Origin: Acanthamoeba sp. SK_2022b
Lineage: Eukaryota; Discosea; Longamoebia; Acanthamoebidae
Assembly (NCBI GenBank): GCA_027943245.1
Contig: JANDJZ010000411.1
Coordinates: 1 to 42,489, forward strand
Length of the DNA: 42,489 nt
Direction: 5' to 3'
The notes under the pieces are model-generated. The model was not told where the DNA came from, did no database searches, and saw only the letters and a program-made list of their open reading frames with translations. The position numbers and the translations under genes were made by a program. Positions 10,935 to 21,561 of this stretch are shown here, piece by piece; positions within the stretch are counted from its first letter, which is position 1; the number at the start of each line of letters is the position of its first letter.

Positions 10935-11511
10935 TCACTTAACTATGCGGTCGTTCTCCTCGATGGGTACGTCGTTGATGGAAGCGTTGCGAGTGTGCAT
11001 GAGCCCGCGCTCGTCGAAGGTCCAGTGCTCGAGGCCGTACGCGCGCCACCAGCGCCCACTGCCGTCGCGGTACTCATAGTTGAAGTTGACCGCGATCCTG
11101 TTGCCGTCGAAGCAGAAGAGCTCCTTGCGCAGGCGATAGTCGTGCTCCTTGGCCCACTTCTCCTCTAGAAAGGCCTTGATCGCCTCACGGCCTTGCAAGA
11201 ACCGATCCCGATTGCGCCACACTGAGTCCTCCGTGTAGGCCAGCGCAACCTGCGTTTATTTATTTATTTAATTAATTAATTAATTGTTTACGACGAAAGA
11301 AAGAACAAAAGTAGTGGGCTACCTTGCTTGGGTCTTTGGTATTCCAGAGGTTCTCAGCAGCTTGGACTTTAGCACGAGCGCTTTCCTCATTGAAGGGCGG
11401 CACGAGTGGCTGTGTGGTGAGCCACCTCGCGCCCTGCGCTCTGGCGGGAGGCACCGCGCTACCCAACATGGTCGCCTGTGTGCCGCACACTCTACCGCAG
11501 CTTCTCTTCAT
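10935..11511 (-). CDS. DUF1348 / SnoaL-like (NTF2-fold) protein
   Basis: Two exons, 11511-11323 and 11249-10935 (167 aa), joined in phase 0. The join gives the continuous family sequence [39 protein letters not shown], then [37 protein letters not shown] and [14 protein letters not shown]. These are hallmarks of the DUF1348 family, small alpha+beta-barrel proteins of the SnoaL/NTF2 fold. It is widespread in bacteria and in some protists and fungi; the reaction, if any, is unknown. The N-terminal 40 or so residues ([12 protein letters not shown]...) are extra relative to the family and may be a targeting peptide, or a downstream Met may be used. Confidence 0.86.
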
Positions 11512-11751
11512 CAGTTAAGTCGTGCTTGCCTTGCTGTGCTGTCCGAAGGTGGAGCTAATGTTTGTTTGGAGGGTCGGGCCGGGTAACATTTTAAGCTCCC
11601 GCGAATAGCCCCTAATGGAAGGCCGTCGTGTCCTTTCGGTGGCAGCCGCACAGCAGCGGCGATATCTCTCCCGCACAGCAGGGACCCGGGAAGGCCCGTG
11701 AGTGGCCAGTGCTCACCGCCCAAGCAGACAGCGATTGTTTGTTGACAAGAG

Positions 11752-12060
11752 TCAAGGGTCTGGTCGAGAAGAAAATGTGTACTGGGCGGAGGGTGGATCG
11801 CCCGCGGCCCCAGGCGTGGGTGGAGGTTGCGGCTCGAGCTGCACCCACGTCCCATTTATCCGCACGGCCTGCTTCATTCGGAGGGAGCGGAGCGCGGACG
11901 CTGATGCCGCCGAGGAGGACGCCGAGCTGCTCGTATAAAAGTGCCCCCGGCGATGTGCATCTAAAGTCATCCGCCGTTCGGCCAACGTGCTGCGGATGCG
12001 GGCCTTGATCCCCGACGGCACCTCCTTGAAGTCGTATAGCTTCATGTTATCCACCACCAC
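11752..12060 (-). CDS. Possible 3' exon of an unidentified gene
   Basis: Minus-strand coding-like segment starting after a plausible acceptor (GCGGTGCAG, 12063-12061) and ending at TGA 11752. It encodes VVVDNMKLYDFKEVPSGIKA, then RIRSTLAERRMTLDAHRRGH, a Ser/Ala-rich stretch and a Pro-rich C-terminus. No family is recognised. I could not find a donor joining it in frame to the small ORF at 12318-12524, so it could be that gene's second exon, a separate gene or a chance frame. Confidence 0.35.
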   Translation of the reverse strand: MVVDNMKLYDFKEVPSGIKARIRSTLAERRMTLDAHRRGHFYTSSSASSSAASASALRSLRMKQAVRINGTWVQLEPQPPPTPGAAGDPPSAQYTFSSRPDP

Positions 12061-12317
12061 CTGCACCGCGTTTACGCCTTCACTGTTACTTGCCAACACT
12101 TCCGCGCACGAAAGGGGGCTTTGTACATTCATGCAGGCCGCATAAAGAGAAAAAACATGTGGGTATTGTATTGTTGAGTGTGGTGTAGCGTCCCCGGTGG
12201 GTGGCCCACAACGGTGCCCTCCCCCTCCACACAGGTCTGTCATTGTGGCCAAACAAAAAAAACAAAAGAAAATTTGTATTGTGATGATTTCTCTTTTTCC
12301 TGGTCTTGGCAGGCGAT

Positions 12318-12524
12318 CTAGTCGTGGCGAGGGCCTTGTGGACCGCGAGCGGACTGGATGAAGATCTTGACGTGCTCTGGCGGAAGCATCTTAAGTGTGC
12401 GGCGGATAGCTGCCTTGCCCTCGTCGTCGGTTACGCCCTTCTTGGCGGCCATGGCCTCCACGCCTCGTTCTATCAGTTCCTCATTGGACAACCCATCCAG
12501 GTTCTCTTCTTGCGACGTAGACAT
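12318..12524 (-). CDS. Small unidentified protein or first exon (68 aa)
   Basis: Starts at ATG 12524 (MSTSQEENLDGLSNEELIER) and runs through GVEAMAAKKGVTDDEGKAAI, RRTLKMLPPEHVKIFIQSA to a TAG stop. The composition is helical and soluble, without a signal peptide. In-frame codons extend upstream to 12617, but the 12524 Met is preferred because the extension is Arg-rich and lacks coding character. It is divergent from the cupin gene at 12769. It may be spliced to the segment at 11752-12060; the join was not resolved. Confidence 0.45.
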   Translation of the reverse strand: MSTSQEENLDGLSNEELIERGVEAMAAKKGVTDDEGKAAIRRTLKMLPPEHVKIFIQSARGPQGPRHD

Positions 12525-12768
12525 GTTGGAAACGGGCTGGTCGCGTCGCAAGGGCAGTCGTTCTTTTTCTACCCGTGGCTCCGTTCGCCGAACACAACGG
12601 CCCGCAAGCCGCGCCAAGGGTCAGGCCAGCAACACGACCGGCTCGTTAGAATTCCATTCTCGCATGCAGCGCTTTTGTCGTCCTGCCAGTCACGCTAGCG
12701 CCGCCCTCTTGTGGCATCCTCCGGTGCTCAGCCCTCTTCGACAGCTCCGCAGCACGACAGCAAGCACC

Positions 12769-13380
12769 ATGCAGACGTCCGGCGACGCCTCCTCCACTAC
12801 GGCCGGCAGGACGTTCTTCTTTCGACATGACTCACAAGGCAAGGAGCGAGCGTATGGGCTGCAGCCGCCCCGCACCATCTACCCCCTCGTCAAAACCGCC
12901 CACCTCGATTTTGGAGTGGAGGAGGTAGCTGTAGGTAGCGAGATTCCTTGGCACCACCACGACGACAAAGAGGAGGTAATCTTCGTGTGGCGTGGGCACG
13001 GCCAAGCCTACATTGAGGCCGAACAAGGTAAGTGCTTTTGTTGCTTCAAATCATTCATGCCTTAACAAATGAACCAAATCTCGCGGTGTTATTGTTTAGT
13101 GGCGGCAGATACTAGCGTAGCGGCCGACGTGCAGTCAGGCGAGCTGCTACCAGGTGTGACGATGTATGTGCCACCGCGCCACCGCCACCGCCTCGTCAAC
13201 ACCGGAGCAGAGCCGCTATGGGTATGTATGGTGGTTGTACGACGCCCACCACACCGCACAGCTAACGACAAGCGTACGTGCGCCGGCTGTTTGCTGCAGA
13301 TCACGTGGACGTTCGCCCCACCCGGTGATGGCTTTGAGGCCGCCCTCATCAAGCAGAAACAGAGCCAGCCAGAGCCCTGA
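12769..13380 (+). CDS. Single-domain cupin protein (153 aa)
   Basis: Three exons, 12769-13027, 13100-13221 and 13300-13380, with phases that agree. The product carries both cupin motifs. Motif 1 is GSEIPWHHHDDKEEVIFVWRG, giving the His and Glu metal ligands. Motif 2 is LLPGVTMYVPPRHRHRLVNTG, giving the fourth His. Cupins form a small beta barrel binding Fe, Mn, Zn or Ni and act as dioxygenases, isomerases or sugar-modifying enzymes; the substrate is not evident. The N-terminus (TFFFRHDSQGKERAYGLQPP) has no obvious signal. The chosen Met is the first ATG consistent with the domain; the same frame is open further upstream to 12358, but that part overlaps the divergent gene. Confidence 0.82.
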
Positions 13381-14458
13381 ACCGCTGGCCTCTTAATTTA
13401 AAAACATTTTATTTATTTAGTTTTCGGAGTCTCCCATAACAAAGGGCGGCAAGGCGAAGGCTAAAGCTCACAGGGAGACCTTGGCGCAGGCGTGGAATGG
13501 TGGGCGAAAGTCGTCACAGCGGAGCGGGGAGGGGCCTCACGGCCGCTCCTCGCTTGCGAGTGCAGTCCCTCGCGGTGGGGAAGGCTGTGGTGGCGAGTAG
13601 GTCCGCGAGATCGTTACTGTGGGAGGGCAGCACTTGTGCGCATCCTCCACGCAGCTGGTTTTCCGTTCCTAGAGCAATGCCGGTGCTGCGCGAGGGCGAC
13701 ATACGTACCTCCTTCTCGCTGGCGACATCCTCTTTCTCGACTCGCAACGACAAAACCTTAACTACCAACTCAAAGATGCACCACCACCGGTGGCATTACT
13801 CGCGCGTCCCCACTTGGTCTGTTGCGGCTTGTGCGACTGCTGGTGCACCACCACATTGCCCAGCATGGTTTGGAGCACCTGCCAACGCCCTGTAACAACT
13901 GAGCATTCCTTATGAACACTGCGGCAGCATTCGAACCCACGCCCTGTCGTCGGGCACCGGTGGCGGGTGCGCCGCAATAGAAAAGAGGGGAGAGAAGGTA
14001 GCGAAAATGCTCCAGAAATCAAGGCCATCAAATAGGCGGAAATCTCGGTGAAGAAGACACACCAGCATGGAGTGTGCTGAGATCACGTCAGGGAGGAGAA
14101 GAGGAAGACAGAAGGGACGGAAATGTCGCCCAAACTCGTGAGGGAAAGGCCGAGAAGCGAAGGCTTGCGGCGGCAAAGTGACAACCACCAGGCCACCCGG
14201 AGGGCCCTTTACATTCATTCTCGAATTAGAATTCTTATCAGCTACCACACACCATCAGCACCACAGCCAGAAGGCGTAGAGAGAAACGCAAGCAAGAGAG
14301 ACTTGTTTTGTGTAGTGTATATATTGTACGAAAAGAGAGAGTAACAGGAGAGAGGTGGACAGGAGAGAATAGGAAAAAGGCAACGAGAAGGACTTGAACA
14401 GCAGGCAAACTTCGAGAGCAAGGCGGTCTCGCTACGCAACCACACAACTACACACAAG
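13381..14458. other. About 1.1 kb without a supported gene; 5' region of the LIM-PBZ-SH3 gene
   Basis: Several short open frames occur on both strands, but none has family similarity or good splice support. A stretch near 13930 resembles a tRNA T-loop on the minus strand but does not fold as a tRNA. A TATATATT-like run at about 14317-14325 lies some 135 bases before the ATG of the next gene and could be part of its promoter. Confidence 0.5.
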
Positions 14459-15973
14459 ATGTTGGCCAAGAGGCAGCAATGCTACTCGTGCAAACACAAC
14501 GTCTACTCATCGGAGAGGGTCGAAGCCGACGGCCGCACCTTCCACCAGGTACCTCCCTACCCTCACAAGAAGGAAACCTTCGTGGCCCGTGTGACCTTCC
14601 GCTACTCGCGCGTAGCCGGAGTTGTACAACGGGAACTTTTCGGCCAGATTTCTTTTTATTTAACATTTGTAAAATTACTTTTGAGTAATTTTAATTTGTC
14701 ATCTGTTGCGTGCGCAGGGCTGCCTGAAATGTGATGAGTGCAGCGTGGCTTTGAAGCCCAAGGGCCTCAAGAAGCTCAATGGCGTCTACTACTGCAAGGA
14801 ACATCACCAAAAGAACCTCTTCGCGCCACGACCACAGGTGAGCACCAACCAAATCTCGCTCACCTCATCCTTGCGCGTGTCGCTTACCCGCCCCTTAAAG
14901 AAGCAGGACAAGGCCGACCAAGTCAAAGACGAAGACTGCGACAAGCAGCCCATGGTCAACGGCAACAACAAGAAGACTTCTAAGAAGGTCTCCATCGAGC
15001 TCCCCGCCAGCGACGACAGGTAACAGACTTGCCCTGCTGCGCACTGCTTCCCACGGTCGTGCTCACCCTCCCCCCCCAACACACAATCAGCTCCACGCAG
15101 TCGTCGTCATCGTCGACCAAGGAGCGGACGATCTCGTTCTCGGACGTGGTGGAGGCCTCGTCGGGCATCACCGTGTCGGGCACCTTCATGACCGTCTCTG
15201 GGCTCGGCGGAAAGAAGGCCAAGAAGGCGGCCAAGAAGCAGAGCAGGGAGGCCGAGAAGAAGAGGCAGAAGGAGGAGGCTGGCCCCATGCGCAAGCGCAG
15301 CTCGTCGTTCTCGGGCATCGCGTCAGGCATCGTCAACCTCGTGTCGAGCGGAGGCGGCGTGTTCAGGACCCGAAGCCGCGACGGCGGGCTGGTCGAGGAG
15401 GACAAGATCAGCGCCGCGACGATCGCGCACCACGGCAGCGAAGAGGTCGACGTCGCGGGACGCAACGACGCGGAGGACAACGACAACGAGGAGGACGACG
15501 AGGAGGACGAGAAGAAGCTGGCCCTGCAGAAGAAGATCGAGGAGATGAAGAAGCGCAACGAGGAGTGGATGAAGCGGATCGAGAACGAGATCGGCCGGAA
15601 GAAGAAGAAGGAGGACGAGAGCGAGAGCGAGGCGAGCGACAGCGACATCGACACGAGCGACATCACCTTCACCACGGAGCTGGACGCGACGGAGATGAGC
15701 GACGAGAGCGAGAGCGAGATGGTGTCGGACGCGAGCGACAACGAAAGCGACGGCGAGGCCGAGGTGCAGCGCATGCTGCGGGAGCGCGAGGAGGAGCTCA
15801 AGCGCAAGCGCGAGGAGATCAAGCGCAAGGAGGAGGAGATGCAGCGCAAGCTTGAGGAGATGAAGCGCAAGGAGGAGGAGGTCATGCGCAAGGAGCAGGA
15901 GCTCAAGCAGAAGGAGGAGGAGCGCATGCGCCGCAAGCGGGAGAAGCAGCAGCAGCGCAAGAAGGAGAAGCAG

Positions 15974-16007
<34 letters not shown>

Positions 16008-19007
16008 AGCAGGCTCCCTCGGCCGAGGAGGAGGAGGAGCTGAAGAAGATCGAGGAGGAGATGCGCCGGCAGGAGGAGGAGCTGCGCAAGGTCGAGGAGC
16101 AGATCCGCGCCAAGGAGGCCAAGCTCAAGGAGAAGGAGCGCCGCATGCTCCTCGAGGCCTCCGGCAGCGCCGAGGTCGTCCCCACCTCCACCGCCAAGTC
16201 GGCCGCCGCCGAGGCCACCAACGGCGGCGACCAAGACGAGCAGAAGAAGCAGAAGCGCGAGATGTGGATGAAGGAGATCGACGAGGAGGTCGAGCGGAGG
16301 CGCAAGGACAAGAAGGCGAGCCAGGGCGCGGAGGCCGACGACAGCAAGGTCGTCTCCAAGCCGGCCAAGCGCGGCAGCGGCGAGCCCTCGCGCAGGAAGC
16401 GCGAGCTGCTCGCTCTGCTCAGCGACAGCGACGAGTCGTCGCAGGAGCAGAAGGACGACAAGGCCTCGTCCAACGATACGGCGGCGAGCGACGAGCCGCA
16501 GAAGAAGGGGGATAGTGATGAGGAGGAGGACGAGGAGGAGGGCAACGACGGCGACGATGAGGCCGCCGATGGCCAGGAGATGCGCGAGGAGCTCGTGGCG
16601 CGCTGCACGTACGTGTGGGCGCTGGACAAGCAGAAGAAGGAGGAAGAGGAGAAGAAGAAGCGCGAGGAGGACGCCAAGGACGCGGCCCAGCGCGAGCGCG
16701 ACGACGAGCAGCAGCGGCGGGAGGCGCTGAGGAAGAAGGAGGAGGAGCGCGAGCGCAAGCAGAAGGAGGAGGCGTGGGAGCGCATGCAGCAGCGCGTCGA
16801 GGAGGAGCTGCGCCTCGAGGAGGCCAAGAAGCGCGTCGAGGAGGAGCGCCGCATGCGCGAGCAGACCCTCAAGCGTCGCAACGAGGCCTGGTTCCGCAAG
16901 ATGGAGGAGGAGATGGCCGCGCGCGAGGAGACCCTGCGGCAGCTGCGCGAGGCCGAGGAGAAGCAGCGCAAGGCCGCCCAGAACGACGAGCGCAGGGCCC
17001 TGGGCCTGCCGCCGCTGGCCGACAGCAGCGACAGCAACGCGAGCAACCCGGCCAAGAACGACGAGGACAACGAACACGCCACCAAGAATGTCACCGACAC
17101 CGACGTGGTGGTGGCCCTCGCGGCCGCCGCGCCGCAGCGCAAGCTGAGCAAGCCCACGGTCCCGATCCCGCGCAAGCCGCTCCCGCCCACGCCCCTGATG
17201 GAGCGCGAGCGCAAGCCCGGCGGCGATCTGGCCGGCGAGCTGGCGTCGCGGCGCACCAAGGGCATCAGCTGGGACTCGATGGCGGGCGACATGGCCAAGG
17301 CCTCTGCCGGCGCGTCTCCCATCGTCCACGAGCGCAGGTCGAGCGTCGACTCGGGCTCGGACGCGGCCAAGAAGGCCAGCAGCGGCACCAGGCGCGTCAG
17401 CGACGTCGACGCCGCCCTGGAGCTGGCCGACCGCAAGGCCCAGGCCTCGTCCAAGCGGCAGAGCGTGGAGGGCGTGCTGGGCAAGGCCTCCAAGAAGCCC
17501 CTCCTGCTCCTGCGCCCCGCCGTCGCCCTCCGCGGCGGTCCCAAGGACAAGAAGGCCAAGAAGCAAAAGAAGGACATGGAGAAGATCATGAAGAAGCGCA
17601 AGAAGCTGCAGAAGAAGGGCGCCAGCACTCTGGTACACCACCTACCCCCCTCCCCTTCCCAACGCTCTGATGTCCCTGGCGAGGCGGCGCTCACACACGG
17701 GCGTGCGGCGACAGGTCAACGAGGAGCGCCCGCAGTGCCTGTACGGCGACGGGTGCAAGAGCCTCGACCCGGACCACTGGGTGGTGTTCCAGCACACGCC
17801 CGTGGAGAAGCGCGAGGAGGAGATGAAGCGCAAGGCCGAGAAGGAGGCGCGCAGGCAGGCCAAGGGCAAGGAGCGGGTGTCGACGGACGAGGACGAGGAC
17901 GAGGCCGAGAGGGAGCGGGAGCGGGAGGAGGAGCGGGAGAGGCGCCTGGCGGCCCAGCGCAAGGGCGAGGAGTCGAGCGACAGCGTGCGGGCCCTCGAGG
18001 AGGAGATGCTCAAGAACGGCGACGCGCAGGACGAGGACGCGTGGAAGGTCATGCGCAAGCAGCTGGCCCGCGAGCGCGAGCGCAAGATGGAGCTGGCCGA
18101 GATCGAGCGCGAGAAGACCGCGCTCCTCACCGAGCGCAAGCGCATCGAGGTCGAGATGAGCTCCATCCGCGCCGAGCGCAAGCAGTTCGAGGAGGAGTCC
18201 CGCTCCCGCATCGACCTGCGCAGCCGCGAGAAGCAGCAGGAGCGCCAGGCCAACAACCGCGGCCGCGTCGCCAAGCCCGCCTCCGCCTCCCAGCAGCAGC
18301 AGCACAAGGCGCGCCGCGCCCACGTCCAGGAGCGCAACAACTTCTACATGCAGAAGCTCCAGAACATCAAGGACAAGAAGTCGCCCCAGCCGCAACAACA
18401 ACAGCAGCAGCAGAAGAAGAAGCAGCAGCAGCAGCAGGAGGGAGCCAAGGCGGCCCGGTCGCCGCAGCAAAAGGCCAGGGCCGCCGCGGCCAAGAACGGA
18501 GTCGCGCGGGCCAAACCGGCCGAGGCGGGCCGCAAGCAGGGCACCAAGAAGCTGCCGGCCGTGCCGCGCTCGTCGTCGTCATCGTCGTCGTCGGCGTCGT
18601 CTTCGCCGGCGTCGTCGCCCGCGGCTTCGCCCGCCAAGTCGTCGTCGCCCGTGTCGTCGCCGCTCAAGTCGCTCCCGTCCGGCCCGCGGTCGAAGAAGGA
18701 GGTGATGAAGCTGCGCGAGGCGGAGATGATGGCAAACACCAAGTTCTTAGCCAAGGCCCTCCAGAGCTACAAGAGCAACGACAAGAAGCACCTCTCCTTC
18801 CCCCGCGGCGCTTCCGTCAGAGGTACTACATCCATCCCCGTTCCACATCATGTTCATCATGTACATCTCGTGATCACACAACGTGCTCATCTCTATTTCT
18901 CTCGCTACTCAACAGTGCTGGTGGTGAACGAGGACGAAGGCATGTACTACGGCTGCTGCAACAAGAAGGTGGGCTGGTTCCCGTCCTACTACGTCAAGGC
19001 CGAGTGA
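14459..19007 (+). CDS. LIM - coiled coil - PBZ zinc finger - SH3 protein (about 1377 aa)
   Basis: Five exons, 14459-14548, 14718-15019, 15091-17632, 17715-18822 and 18916-19007, are all in phase (4134 bases). A LIM domain occupies residues 8-59, with ligands C8, C11, H29, C32 and C35, C38, C56, H59. A very long Glu/Lys/Arg coiled-coil region follows, interrupted by Asp/Ser-rich acidic patches and an alanine run. Residues 983-1005 (17727-17795) match the PBZ consensus: R-x2-C-x-Y-G-x2-C-x6-H-x3-F-x-H. After another coiled coil and Gln- and Ser-rich segments, the C-terminal 55 or so residues form an SH3 domain (ALQSYKSNDKKHLSFPRG, VGWFPSYYV). LIM and SH3 suggest an actin/cortex scaffold, as in LASP-type proteins. 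PBZ fingers bind poly(ADP-ribose) in DNA-damage factors such as APLF. Each domain is convincing; the combined role is inference. Confidence 0.87.
17727..17795 (+). other. PBZ (poly(ADP-ribose)-binding) zinc finger coding segment
   Basis: Encodes RPQCLYGDGC and KSLDPDHWVVFQH in the fourth exon of the LIM/SH3 gene. All fixed positions of the motif are present: Arg three before the first Cys, Tyr-Gly after it, and the C, C, H, H zinc ligands with spacing 5-6-5, Phe preceding the last His by two. The finger lies at the start of its exon (17715). Confidence 0.82.
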
Positions 19008-19243
19008 GCGATGCCCCAACATCATCCTCATCAACAACAACACTTTATCTTATATTCAAACTCTCTCTACTCCTCATCTTCTCATCAACCTCTCTTGGCG
19101 GGAGAGCGGACGACGTCCCACCTCCCCTGAGAGAGCTGTGTGTACATACTTGTCTTCCCAGTAACAACAAGACTTGACTCTCCCTACATCTTGCTGTGTT
19201 TCTTTCACCACGCAACAACAACTTGCACTACACACCTTCAACC

Positions 19244-21229
19244 ATGGTTTACCACCAGAGTGAGGTTGACAACTACAACCGGGCCCCTATTGGAATTCCG
19301 TCTTTCTCAGCCAGGCAGTTGTCCCACCATTCCACAGAAAAGCCGCCCCGCGCCACCACTCGGGCTTCCCTGCGGTCGGCGGGCTACGGACGCGAACACC
19401 CGTGCTGTGCTCACCTTGCCCTGCACAAAGCGAACGGAACGTTCGTGGTGTAGGCTCATGTCCCACCTTTCCTCGTTTCTCGCCCCCCTTTCGGTATCCC
19501 CCCCCCTCTCAACAGCCTTCAGAGACCTCTCCCTCCTCCCGCCCCCTTCTTCAATCCATCGAGAGTGGAAGGAGAAGGCCCTCACTCACCCATCATCAAC
19601 CGTTTGTGTGTGCGTGCCCATTGCTTGACCCGGAAAGGCGGAGGAGGCCTACCCGGATTTGCAGCTGAGCGGCCCGCCGCCCGTCCCTGCGTCCCTGTCC
19701 GCCCGTCTGCCGCCCTCCCTTCCCCCGCCATCGGTCGATCTTCATCGAGGCCTCTTCTCTCCCACCAACGCGTCGGCCCACTCCAACTACGACAGCGCGG
19801 GCTTGCCCTCCTCTCCTCCGCCTCCCGCCTCGTTCTCGCTTCCGCCGTTCGCGCTGACGCCCCGGCCCGGCTGCGCCTTCCACCTCAGCCCGCCCTCCAC
19901 GACCGCGGTCATGTGGGATCCTCATCATCATCACCATCTTCCACAAGACCACGATCTGCTTCAGAGCGCCGGCCAGTGTCTCTCTCATCCACAACCCGAC
20001 GACGCCTTTGTCGAGTCTCTCTTTCGGAGCTCGCAGCCCCAGGTCTTCTCCTCCACCTTCTTCACCCCCTCGCCTTCAACTTCGACCTCGCCTCTCAACT
20101 TCGACCTCTATCTCAGCGGAGGTGGCCATGTCACTCCCCTCGTCTTCCTCTCTGGCGGGATCGCCATCCGACCGTTCCGCCACTCGCGGCGCCCAGGCTC
20201 ATTCTCGGGCTTCTGAGTGGTCGCCCCTCTCGCCGGGCTATTCTCGGGCCACGTCATCAGCTCTCCGTTCGTCTTCAGGAGGTGTGGCTGGCCCACTTGG
20301 GCAGCCTCGGCTCGCCCTCTACGCGGCGAGCAGGCACCCCTCCTGCCCACACCGACGCCACAGCTGGCCCCATGCCGGCCTGCGCCACCGACTCCACAGC
20401 CAGCTGGTCGACACTGGACTGCTGACGGCTTTGGACAGGAGCGTGCCGCGTTAGCCACTCCCCGCGGCCCAAAGACGCACGTGTCGAACATGGGCGTAGC
20501 GCTCGTTCCTTCGACTCAGCCACCGCCAGCCGCGGCGATCACATCGGCTTCCACGGCGACCACTTCTACGACTACACGCCGGGCGGCGGTGGAGTCGACC
20601 GCGGGCAAGAGCAAGAAGAGGCCGCGGAGACGAGCGGCTGCCACGGCGGCGACGGCAAAGACCACGACCACGACGATGACGGTGGCGCGCAAGACCCACG
20701 CCCGGATCTACAAGTGGAAGCTGTGGACGGGCGACACACATCTGCAGTACTTCACGCAGTTCAGTCGGCTGACCAGCACGTTCGAGGAGTGCATCTGGCC
20801 CTACACGGTCATGCACCCGTCGGTCATGCACGAGGACACCCTGCGCCAGAGCCTGGTCCGTGTGGCCACCCCCTCCCCCTCCTCCATCACCCAAACGTTG
20901 ACGACAACGAATGAGTGTGACGACCAAGAAAATCTGACTGGCGCCCTCCCGCTGGGGAGTCGCCACTTGTTAGCAGCAAACCAGCGACGAGACCGGAGCG
21001 GATCCACTGATGTTCAACGTCAACGTACTCGTGGCGCTCGGTACGCTAGATGTCGCCCACAGCGCGCTCTCCCTCAGACACACGCACACTCATCGGGTGG
21101 CTGACTCCGTGGCCCGAGTGCAGCGGCCAGGCTCATTGGGGACCGGAACACGGAGAGGGAGTTCTATCATCGCGCACGCACGCAGCTGGCCGACCTCTTC
21201 GACTCCCAGTCCATCGAGGCACGATCACG

Positions 21230-21266
<37 letters not shown>

Positions 21267-21485
21267 TGTGTGTCGAGAGAGGCGCAGTCTCTGAGTCAGA
21301 ATGGTTCCAGGTTGCGGAGGGCCTCAACGCCATGTCCTACTATGCGCTGGGCGAGGCCAACTTCAATCAGTTCTCGTACTACAACACTCTGGCCCTCCGT
21401 ATGTGCCAACGCCTAGGAGCCTATCACACCGGTACAGCAGCCCCTCCCCCCTAAACGCCAACTCTCCTTGACTCTTATGGACGTT

Positions 21486-21561
<76 letters not shown>

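Noticed and set aside
13930..13995. tRNA-like segment on the minus strand (TTCGAAT loop, TTGCGGC/GCCGCAG pairing)
   Set aside because: The distance between the pairing ends is too short for D and anticodon arms, and the T stem does not pair.
14980..17694. Very long minus-strand open frames (about 904 and 772 codons) opposite the LIM-PBZ-SH3 gene
   Set aside because: They are Ser/Leu/Arg-rich mirror images of Glu/Lys/Arg-rich GC-biased codons on the sense strand; no domains, and the sense strand has recognisable LIM, PBZ and SH3.
19380..19460. Possible zinc-cluster cysteines upstream of the regulator (CC and CSPC in different frames)
   Set aside because: Spacing does not fit Cys-x2-Cys-x6-Cys, and the cysteines fall in different frames.
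21489..21560. Cys-Val repeat peptide
   Set aside because: Translation of the intronic GT microsatellite.
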